From Cocos nucifera (lineage: Eukaryota > Streptophyta > Magnoliopsida > Arecales > Arecaceae), in assembly GCA_006176705.1 (NCBI GenBank), contig QRFJ01002311.1:62001-126000 (forward strand): a stretch of 64,000 bases of DNA. The letters are read 5' to 3'. Every line of letters begins with the position of its first letter. Positions within the stretch are counted from its first letter, which is position 1. The position numbers were made by a program, and so were the translations under genes. Shown piece by piece: positions 55,745 through 64,000 of the stretch. The notes under the pieces are model-generated. The model made no database searches. It was not told the DNA's origin and worked only from the letters and a program-made list of their open reading frames with translations.

Positions 55745-57169
55745 ATGACACGTACTGGACATAGTAACTTACTACCTTTAGATCCAGAAATTGAAAGGAC
55801 CATTAGAAGACTACAACAAGAAAGAAACATGGCAGCTGAAGATCCTAACGACATCAATCTAGGATTGGATATGGCGACTGAAGGACAGCATGAAGCTATT
55901 CGACCAGTACATCATCCATTAAATGATTATATCACACCATCTATAGCCGATGCAGCTTCGAGCATCAGGAGACCGCCTGTACGAGCAAACAACTTTGAAA
56001 TAAAATTGGCGATGATCCAGATGATTCAATCAACTATCCAATTCAGTGGACACGTGCATGATGATCCAAATGCCCATATTTCTAATTTTCTTGAACTTTG
56101 TGATACTTTTAAAATTAATGGGGTGTCGGATGATGCTATTAGATTAAGGTTATTTTCTTTCTCTTTATGGGATAAAGCTAAAAGTTGGCTTCATTCTCTT
56201 CCTGCAGGTTCTATCACAACTTGGGATGTCCTAGCCCAAAAATTCTTAGCCAAGTACTTTCCACCTTCCAAGACTGCCAAGATGCGCAACGATATCACTT
56301 CTTTTATGCAGATGGACATGGAGACACTATATGAGGCTTGGGAGCATTTCAAGGAAACTGCTGAGGAGATGTCCACATCATCAACTATCCGTATGGCTTC
56401 AGGTACAAACTTTCTATAATGGTTTATCTCCTACTAATCGTTCTATGATTGATGCAGCAGCAGGAGGAACCATTAATCCAAAAAATGGAGGAAGAAGCCT
56501 TCGATCTGATCGATGAGATGGCATCAAATAGCTATCAATGGCAGACAGAATGCGCATGATGCCAAAAAGACTAGCAGCTGTGCAGGGAGTAGATTGCGTG
56601 CCAACCTTACTAGCTGAAATTGCAGCCCTTAGAGCCGAAGTCAACAACTTAAAGGAACAGCTATGCATGTTCAGAGCATTACTTGTGACCTGTGTGGAGG
56701 AGGACACGATACGAGCAATTGCCAGATAGGTAATCCTTTTGCTAAAACAACTGATACAGCTAATTATATTGGTAATTTTTTCAGGCCGCAACAAAACAAT
56801 CCCTACTCCAACACATACAATCAAGGGTGGAGGCAGCACCCAAATTTCTCATGGAGCAATCAAAATGCAGCACAACAGCCACCCCCGGGATTCCAAGTAC
56901 CTAAAAAGAAGTCCAACATGGAAGAGCTGATGGTCAAATTTATGCAAAACCAAGAAGCAACTATAAAAAATTTGGAAGCCAAACTTAGGCAGGACCAAAC
57001 AGCAGCAATTCGAAACTTGGAGATGCAAATAGGTCAAATGGCTAAGATAATCTCCGAGAGACCTCAAGGGATCCTTGCCCAGCAACACGGAGACAAATCC
57101 AAGGGAGCAAGTCAATGCTATCACCCTAAGAAGTGGTACAAAGCTGGAGGAGCCACATCAGAAGAATGA
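55745..57169 (+). pseudogene. Gag of the Athila-like element
   Basis: ATG at 55745 (MTRTGHSNLLPLDPEIERTI) opens a frame with IQFSGHVHDDPNAHISNFLE, CDTFKINGVSDDAIRLRLFS, SWLHSLPAGSITTWDVLAQK and FLAKYFPPSKTAKMRNDITS. A frameshift near 56345 moves it to LLRRCPHHQLSVWLQVQTFY and IDAAAGGTINPKN, another near 56490 to a frame with NNLKEQLCM, and near 56663 to a third carrying the zinc knuckle CDLCGGGHDTSNC (56684-56722). Capsid and nucleocapsid of the particle. The coding sequence is nearly complete apart from three or four frame changes. Confidence 0.85.
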
Positions 57170-57930
57170 GACTGAAGAGCCAACTACAAATAAGGAACCA
57201 TCAACTAAAATTCGTCAGTCACCAAAACAACCAGCAGATGGATGGTCTCCAGGTATACGATTTGCTGATCCAAATGTGAAGCCCTACGTGCCGCCACTAC
57301 CATTCCCAGAGAGACAAATACAGCATCCAGATAAGAAATTTTCTAACTTTTTCAAAATTTTAAAGAATTTACATATTAATATTCCTTTTGTAGATGCTAT
57401 TACTCAAATGCCCAGGTATGCCAAGTTTCTCAAAGAAATCTTAACAAATAAGAAAAAGCTGAAGGAGCATGAGAGAATAAATTTGAATGAAGAATGCTCA
57501 GCAATACTTCAAAATAAATTACCACAGAAGCTAAAAGATCCAGGGAGTTTTACTATCCCCTGCATTATTGGTGATTGTAGTTTTGATAAAGTTTTATGTG
57601 ATTTAGGAGCAAGTATTAATCTCATGCCTTTTTCTATTTTCAGGAAGCTGGGTCTAGGAGAACCAAAGCCTACCACTATTACTCTTCAATTAGCCGATAG
57701 ATCCATCAAATATCCAAGAGGTATAGTGGAGGATGTCTTGGTAAAGGTAAACAAGTTTATTTTTTCCTGTTGATTTTATTGTTCTTGATATGAAAGAAGA
57801 TTATGATGTACCCCTTATTTTAGGGAAGACCCTTTTTAGCTACTGGAGGAGCTTTAATAGATGTTCAACAAGAAAAATTAATTCTTAGAGTCCAAGATGA
57901 ACAAGTTACTTTTAATATTTTCAAAGATAC
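57075..57930 (+). pseudogene. Aspartic protease of the Athila-like element
   Basis: A 232-codon open frame (57075-57773) contains INAITLRSGT-like VNAITLRSGTKLEEPHQKN, PYVPPLPFPERQIQHPDKK, DPGSFTIPCIIGDCSFDKVL, CDLGASINLMPFSIFRKLGL (active-site variant DLGA, 57600-57611) and ADRSIKYPRGIVEDVLVKV. Past a frame change at 57770 follow DFIVLDMKEDYDVPLILGK and, after another, ATGGALIDVQQEKLILRVQ. It would cut the Gag polyprotein. No reverse transcriptase follows. Confidence 0.85.
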
Positions 57931-58059
57931 TAAACATCCTGATGATAATCAAACTTGTTTTCTAATTGATATTATTGACAATTCATTATATGAGAATTCT
58001 ATAGAAAATAGGTTTGAGACTATAAAAGCTAGCAATGTCAATTGAAAGAGGACTCGATC

Positions 58060-59187
58060 AAACATGAAAGTATTCCAATTGAAGTGGCACCAGATTGATT
58101 CCACTTTAGAACTCAAAGAAAGTCAAGCTGAAGACTATAAATCAGAACTACTAGATAGGTTGTTTCTTTTCTTTTTAGTTTTGATCATTTTTTTTTTTTT
58201 ATTTTTTAGTAATTTATTGTTGCTCTTTTACTGCTTTGGTGTGTATTTTCAATTTTGCAGAAAAAATCAATGAGAGCTCAAGCAAAATTTCAAAGCTCCA
58301 AAGAACCAGACTGAACCAAATCAGGTGTATTCCTTCCTATCCTTTATTGCACCCTTTATTTTTCTTTCTCCTTTAAGATAATGTAGAATAAGTTAAAAAA
58401 AAAAAAATGTGTTCAAGAAAAAAAATCTTGAGCAAGATAGACTGGACAAGTGATAAAAGATAGAATTATTTGCTAATGAATGTAACGAGTTAAAGAAGTA
58501 GATTAGTTGGTCAACTTTTAGCAGCCTACTTAGGTCATTAAAAGACTATTAGCACTTCTAATTGCACATGCACACTAACAAGGCAAAGTAGGTATTGATT
58601 ATAAGGCCAACTGAGGATTCAATTATCACTGAAAATTGATAATTAATATACATTCTAATCAAAGAAACTTGAATTTAAGGAAAGAGCTACCTGCCTATAA
58701 AATAAAGTGCAAAAGATAGAGTATATGTGGATTGCCCAAAGCCTAGTAACTGGGTCTCTGCACCTAGGTCAAGTGTGAAAATTCACGTAAAATGGTGAAG
58801 GAAAGGCCAGGATGCTCAGCACAAAAAAAAAAAAAAAAAAAAAGAAGAGAAAGGCAGTGTGAAAGCTACCTTAATTCATGAGTATAAAATTGAGAATGTA
58901 TAGAAAATTGACCAAAATAGGTGATAAGAGAGGATACTTTTGTTCTTTTAATTTAATACTGAAATGCTAAAGTTAGTCATCACGAACACAAGTGCTATAG
59001 ATCTTTGATGTACTCTAAGAAAGTTTTTAATTGTATTGACTGAAAAATTTGCTTCTGAAGCTCAATGCTTAGTTAGCAGTATTTTCTAAACTTTTTGACC
59101 TTTAATCCTAGATTTTATCTTTATGATGGATAATCTTATTGAAACATGGTATTAAATAAAACATTGCTAAGGGACTAGCAATGACTA
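58060..59187 (+). other. Non-coding 3' region of the Athila-like element
   Basis: No pol motif occurs in any frame. It contains a T-run (58188-58205), a 21-base A-run (58823-58843) and blocks shared with 37161-38330 of the minus-strand element. A purine tract AGTTGGGGGTG (59188-59198) follows as the polypurine tract. Confidence 0.75.
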
Positions 59188-59198
59188 AGTTGGGGGTG

Positions 59199-61011
59199 TG
59201 ATAAGTGGTAAAAATATACTAATAAAAATATTAAATTATAAAATAAATTAATCTATTTTATTAGAAATTGATATTTTTATTAATCTTACGTAGGAAAGAA
59301 GGTCACCAATATGAAGATCTTATTTTTCTGGTTTAGATGAAATAAATTTCAGGCAAAATGGACTTCAAACGAGCCCGAAATTGAATTTCAAAAAAAAAAA
59401 AACCACTGATGCAACGCTGACGTCAACATTTTTTGCGGCACACGGTGGACCACCTAAAGGATATTTTGGGAATTTCATAGAAAAAATGCACTCTGATTGG
59501 CTGAAGAATGCGGTGGTCCATGCAACACCGAGCTCGCACATGGTCCACGGAGGGCAAATTGGGAATTCTGGCTGATCCAACGGGCGATTTTCACTGAAAC
59601 TCGATCGGAGGGCCGAAAAGAAGGCGCTGATGGATGGCATCTATAGCTCTCGATCGAGATCCAATGGTTGAGATTCATCTCGATGTTAAACTATAGATCA
59701 GAAGCCCTTTTTCTTACGATCGGACGGTCCAAATTTGATCTAACAGTTGATCCAATGGTTGATATTAAATCTGACTTGATCTGAGTTATTTTAAGAAATT
59801 TTTAAGTGGTTTTTGGACCGTTTGATCAAGATCTAATGGCCAAAATTACTCAGATCTTAATTTGAGTTGTTTTGGGAGTCTTAAACTTAGTTTTTGATAG
59901 ATTTTGGGGAAAATCAAACTCTTTATCTATAAAACCTATGGTTGTCATGAGAAAAACATCAATTAGAGAGAGATAGGGAAATAGAGAGAGAGACAGGAAG
60001 ACAGGGAAATCACAGAGAGAGACAAAGAGAGAGACGGGGAGAGAGAGAGAGAAAAAGAGAGAAGAAATAAAGAGAAAGAGAGAGGAGAGAGGTAGCAAGA
60101 GAACAGTGATTTCTGAAAAATAAAAATGGGGTTTTTGATTTTTTTCGACAATCAAGATATCGATCAAAGGAGCATCTTCTTCTTCACCAAATTCTCCACA
60201 CTAAGAACAATGGACAATTAATTTCAGCAATCAAACAGTCTAAATTTCTTTATGCTTTTTATTTTATTTGCTATTTTTGAACTTGTTATCATGAACTAAA
60301 TTTTCTTTTACTAAGGCTAAGGTGTAGCCACTCTTTTGATGCAATATTCAGTATGATTTATTTTTAAATTTTATTCATGAGGAGTATATAAATCTGATCT
60401 TAATGCTTTTAGATTACTGGCCATCTTCTAATTGATCTGATGAACATAGATGTTACGGACCAAGTACATCTATGTTAATGCTTCTTGATTATATACCTTG
60501 TATTATGAATCAAATTAGAATTCATATGCATGCAGAAATTTTAGTGCGCTTTGGATGCAGCGTATTTTAATTAGAGGATTTCACAAAACCTAATGCATTA
60601 ATATTTATTTAAATTACACCTGGACCAAAGGATAATTAATAAATATTAATAGTTTTGCTATGCCTGGACCAAAGGATAGTGAATAAATTAGGAGACTCCA
60701 CCATCACATGAAATAAAATTAATCTAAAAATCTGAATATTGTGTTGACTGAGTTGGTGAACCGATTGCCTTAGTAATCCATTGCTCTTGAATTTAAAATC
60801 CTAATAATTTACACTCTCTCTATTTTCTTAAAAATTTTTAATTATTTTTTTATTTTATTCTTTAATTTCTTATTCTCATAAATCGATATTCTAAATAAAG
60901 CATAGAAAAGAGCTACCTATTTTCCAATCCTCTAGGGATGATACTCTATTCATTCACTTTATTACTTGATCGACTGGTGCACTTGCCATAGCTATAAATT
61001 AGCACGCATCA
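59199..61011 (+). repeat. 3' LTR of the plus-strand Athila-like element
   Basis: It starts TGATAAGTGGTAAAAATATA and ends AGCACGCATCA. It is colinear with 53798-55624, with scattered substitutions and a few small indels (for example a shorter TGACGTCA-containing stretch near 59416, and a deletion near 60913). Confidence 0.9.
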
Positions 61012-61245
61012 TCCTTCAAGAAAAAAGGGGTTCACTTATGCTTACTTGGATGCCAAAACAAATTCTCCATCATGTGTAAGTTCCCTCCAATGCCTTTATC
61101 CTTTTTTACATGAGGTCCCTCCAACATTGGAACTCTAATTACAATTTAAAAAAAAAATCCCCATGCACTTATACCTCATTTATTAGTATAAACAAAAAAA
61201 GTGCCACGCTCCCAAATGCCCGTACACAAAGATAGGATTGAAGGA

Positions 61246-61440
61246 TAGGGATGGCAGTCTGGCAAGTATTTTTGGATAGTCGACCTATCTTGAATCCTAA
61301 CAGGATCCATTGAGTAATACCTTATAGGATTTGGAATGGATTTAGAATTTAAAATTGAAATAATTTGGGTTTAGAATGGAGTTAGAATTTGCCCCTTGGA
61401 TATTCACTATCCAAACCTGATTATATATATATATATATGA
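61246..61440. mobile_element. Partial hAT-like MITE and TA microsatellite
   Basis: TAGGGATGGCAGTCTGGCAA at 61246 matches the terminus of the clean MITE at 62312. The body has GGATTTGGAATGGATTTAGA-type sequence, and a TA run (61422-61438) ends it. No right terminus was found, so it is truncated or decayed. Confidence 0.4.
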
Positions 61441-62303
61441 AGATATGAGGACATGAATCCCAAGCCTTGAGATTGCTTTATAATACATCACCTAACAAGC
61501 TACAATTCAAATTCATTTTTATGTGATTGATAGTATATTTATACTATTTAAAATCTTACGAACACACACCGCACAAAACCTTAGCCATCGTTAAAGCTTC
61601 CTATTTGGCCACTCCAAACCTTCCCCACCTCATTGAGACTCTTAACGACCAAAAAATAATAGAGGAAAAAGCTGCTCCAAGCCTCCCATCTATTTTAGAC
61701 TCCTAAGGATGGAAAAAATAGAGGAAAAACCAAGAGAAACCATAGGAAAAATCAATTAAAACAATGGCAAGACTGAAAAATTGAAAGGTAAGACCTTTTC
61801 CCACATAGACTGATTATTCTTTTTTTTTCTTTTTTGCTTCTTTTTCTTTTCATTTCATTCTTTTTTTGGGAGGTCTGTAGGGAAAGAGAGCACCTGAGGG
61901 AGATTGGAGGGGTTTCTTAGGTTATGATTGGTTTTTTTTTCTCGAGTATATGGGATTTTGTACGAGTTGTGGTGGTGCAAGTTGGTCCCTTGAGCTTTCG
62001 AGAGCTTAAACTTGGTAGAAGCATGATATTTTGTGGGGTTTGGGGAATTTTGATTGAAAGGATTCTTCTTTGGCTGCTAAATTATCAATTTGTGGAGTTC
62101 TATTTTAATGATAATATGAGTATAATAACAAATCCATGGTGTGAGACTTGCAATAGGCTAAGTTCCACCTTTCTGAGCTGTCATGTGGATGCATGAACAG
62201 GGCCTTTCTCAAGCTATCCAACTCTAAGGGCCAAATGCCTCTCATGGTAACTTGCACCAACCACCACCGAATGAGAAAGATGGACACTCAAGGCTCATGA
62301 TTT
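61441..62303. other. Unassigned stretch
   Basis: No recognised element. A 90-codon + frame (61924-62196, MIGFFFSSIWDFVRVVVVQV...) is T-rich and lacks any motif I know. A pyrimidine-rich run (61809-61866) precedes it. It could be unique host DNA or a decayed element. I do not claim a gene. Confidence 0.25.
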
Positions 62304-62311
62304 AATGTGTC

Positions 62312-62828
62312 TAGGGATGGCAACAAGTAGGGTTTCGATAGAACATTATACTACCCATCTTCAAATCCAAACTTAATATTCTATATCCAAATCCTATTCG
62401 ATATCCGATCGGATAAGAAAAGAGATACCCATCTCCATACCCAATGGGTTCGGCGATACCCACAAGCAACCCATTTTCCTATGCCCAACCCATACCGACC
62501 TCATACCCAAATAAATAAATAAATATTAAGTAAAAAAATATATAAATATAATTCAATAATTGATGAAACTAATATAATTATCATATTAACTATAAATTAG
62601 ATATATATATATATATATAGATTCTAGTATTATCCATACCCATAGGTTCGGGTCGGGTTCAGATTTGAGTAGAAAATAGCACTATCCATACCCTATCCAT
62701 ACTCGTGCTATAATTTTCTAGTTTCCCCCAAACCCGAATCTAAATCCAGTCAAACCTTATTTTTTTAGGTTTGACTCGATTTGTGTAGAGTGCATATCCA
62801 TCAGGTTGGGTTAATTTTGCCATCCCTA
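62312..62828. mobile_element. hAT-type MITE, 517 bp
   Basis: The termini TAGGGATGGCAA (62312) and TTGCCATCCCTA (62828) are exact 12-bp inverted repeats. The flanks AATGTGTC (62304-62311) and AACGTGTC (62829-62836) are an 8-bp target duplication with one change, diagnostic of hAT transposons. The interior carries CCCATACCC / GGGTTCGGGTCGGGTT-like sequence and a TA run, with no ORF, so it would have depended on a transposase made elsewhere. Confidence 0.9.
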
Positions 62829-62986
62829 AACGTGTCCTTCACTTCAAACATTAGCTTTGTGAGATAGGTGGCTTAATTGTTTTGAAAGTTTGGATATGGG
62901 TCATGCTCGGAATCTGAGAAACCAATTTTTGATTGAGGTGGCTGGTGTACATTTAACTTGTAATTAGTTCAAAAATAAATTTCTTT

Positions 62987-62990
<4 letters not shown>

Positions 62991-63071
<81 letters not shown>
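62991..63071. repeat. Long (TA)n microsatellite
   Basis: About 40 uninterrupted TA units (81 bp), the longest pure run in the window, likely to be variable between individuals. Confidence 0.98.
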
Positions 63072-63074
<3 letters not shown>

Positions 63075-63419
63075 TAAATATTGGAATCAAAGGAAACATA
63101 GTAGTTCTCTAAATTCTGCATTTTTAATGGTTAGTAGTAGCTATAGAAGAAGTTAGAAGGAAAGTGAGGGTGAAGAAGTCAAGAAGGAAGTTGACAATCA
63201 AAATAATTTAATAAATTGATTATTATTTGTTACTATTTTTTAAAATTTATTTCTTCATAACTTGTTCCCTTGATTTACTATATATGGCATGCAGTTCCAA
63301 AAAGAAACAAAAATAATATGTAAAAGTATATGAATGTATATTTCATATTTGGGTATCTAATAAAAATTTATTAATTCACTAAGATTATTGGCTAATAAGA
63401 TTGTAAACTATTGTATGAA

Positions 63420-63860
63420 AAATATATTATTTTTGTGAAGGTACAAATGGATTTTGCAAGAGTTGCAAATGCTTGGAGGTGTTACAAGTGTAGATTGAAG
63501 AAGTTCAATATGTATGGTACAAGAGAAGGATTGGTTGATAAGTTAGAACGAATACTGGACTAACATTTGGAAGTACTTAACTATTGAAAATTAGAAAATA
63601 TGAAAGTAAAACTAATTCTTATAATACTTAATGATTTTTATGACTTTAAAAGTAATTGTTATTGAAATAACTTATTTATAAGCATCTCATATCTCATTCA
63701 TTGTCCATTATTTTATTTCAATATATTTGTTGTTATAGAAAATCAGTAATAAAAATAAAGCATATTGGGAAAGCAAGATACATGCATAAAGCTGGTTCGA
63801 AGAACTTTGCAAGAATTCAAGAGAAGTTGGTATGTTCAAATTGTCATTGTTGTATACTTA
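63420..63860 (+). pseudogene. CACTA second-ORF (Transposase_24-like) fragment at the window edge
   Basis: From about 63447, VQMDFARVANAWRCYKCRLK and KFNMYGTREGLVDKLERILD end at a stop (63560). After about 170 bp, ISNKNKA (63744) is followed, one frame over, by GKARYMHKAGSKNFARIQEK (63768 on). The WR.YK..LK start and the SNKNKA..KxxHxAGSKxFARIxEKL end are the two halves of the Transposase_24 core (S..NK.NR.....H..GSKSFA). The gap may be an intron, with AG near 63737. It probably belongs to another CACTA element to the right. Confidence 0.65.
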
Positions 63861-64000
63861 TTTATATATTATCATGTCAATATGCATGTATGTTATGGGC
63901 TGATCAATATTTTTATATAAAAGTTCTCTTATATAATTTTTTGTTTTATTAACATATGTTGTCAATCATCTCTGGCAATGATACTATATTTTATTGTATT
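63861..64000. other. AT-rich end of window
   Basis: Nothing recognisable beyond a possible continuation of the CACTA fragment. Confidence 0.5.

Larger units (their letters stand above)
53798..61011 (+). mobile_element. Athila-like Gypsy element with gag and protease only, plus strand
   Basis: LTRs at 53798-55624 and 59199-61011 have flanks CCCTT (53793-53797) and TCCTT (61012-61016), a 5-bp duplication with one change. Order: 5' LTR, primer-binding site, gag, protease, 1.1 kb non-coding, polypurine tract (AGTTGGGGGTG), 3' LTR. No reverse transcriptase or integrase. It is better preserved than the minus-strand relative at 35282 and its two LTRs are very alike, so it is the younger insertion of the two. 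Confidence 0.9.

Noticed and set aside
61924..62196. 90-codon + frame after a pyrimidine-rich tract, as a possible host exon
   Set aside because: No known domain, T-rich composition and no clear splice sites. Left as unassigned.

Overview
This is plant nuclear DNA made almost entirely of transposable elements. The lineages point to a monocot: Copia LTRs that start like BARE/Angela, a Tat/Retand Gypsy, Athila-like and SIRE-like elements, CACTA transposons and hAT MITEs. A palm is my best guess, but nothing in the window proves it. I recognise no intact host gene and no tRNA, rRNA or CRISPR array. Almost every coding feature is a transposon gene broken by stops and frameshifts.

Layout. 1-3070: the right part of a Tat-type Gypsy element with an antisense extra gene, cut at 112 by a Copia LTR. 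3071-5655: a probable LINE RNase H remnant and unassigned DNA. 5656-8913: a truncated Copia pol plus 3' LTR, ending at a 10-N gap and flanked by two identical 174-bp blocks. 8914-12720: LTR-like DNA, two tandem repeats and a purine-rich minisatellite split by a solo Copia LTR (TSD AGGAG). 12811-32105: a five-level nest. An old foldback CACTA-type element (12811-13055 + 30855-32105) is split by a second CACTA-type element (13056-30854). That one holds a chromovirus-like LTR, which is split by a complete but dead Tat Gypsy (13579-27941), whose RNase H is split by a Copia solo LTR (17803-20098, TSD CTATG). 32111-34110: a SIRE-like LTR and AT-rich tandem repeats.

34120-53312: a second kind of CACTA element. 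It carries a GC-rich minisatellite, DUF4216 and Transposase_24-like remnants, and a CACTACAAGAA right end. Two retrotransposons sit inside it only 27 bp apart: a minus-strand Athila-like element with gag and protease only (35282-42697, TSD TCCAT) and a minus-strand SIRE-like element that keeps only gag (42725-49668). 53336-53741: a degenerate hAT-like MITE. 53798-61011: a plus-strand relative of the gag-protease element, also without reverse transcriptase or integrase. 61012-64000: a clean hAT MITE with an 8-bp TSD, a long TA microsatellite and a Transposase_24-like CACTA fragment at the edge.

How the parts relate. Target-site duplications and interruptions give a relative order of insertion. 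The two gag-protease elements look like a non-autonomous family that would depend on reverse transcriptase and integrase from a full-length relative. The Tat element shows the lineage's hallmarks: two RNase H domains, tandem repeats downstream of integrase, and an antisense additional ORF before the 3' LTR. All boundaries and family names come from reading the sequence. Nothing was searched or aligned by program.
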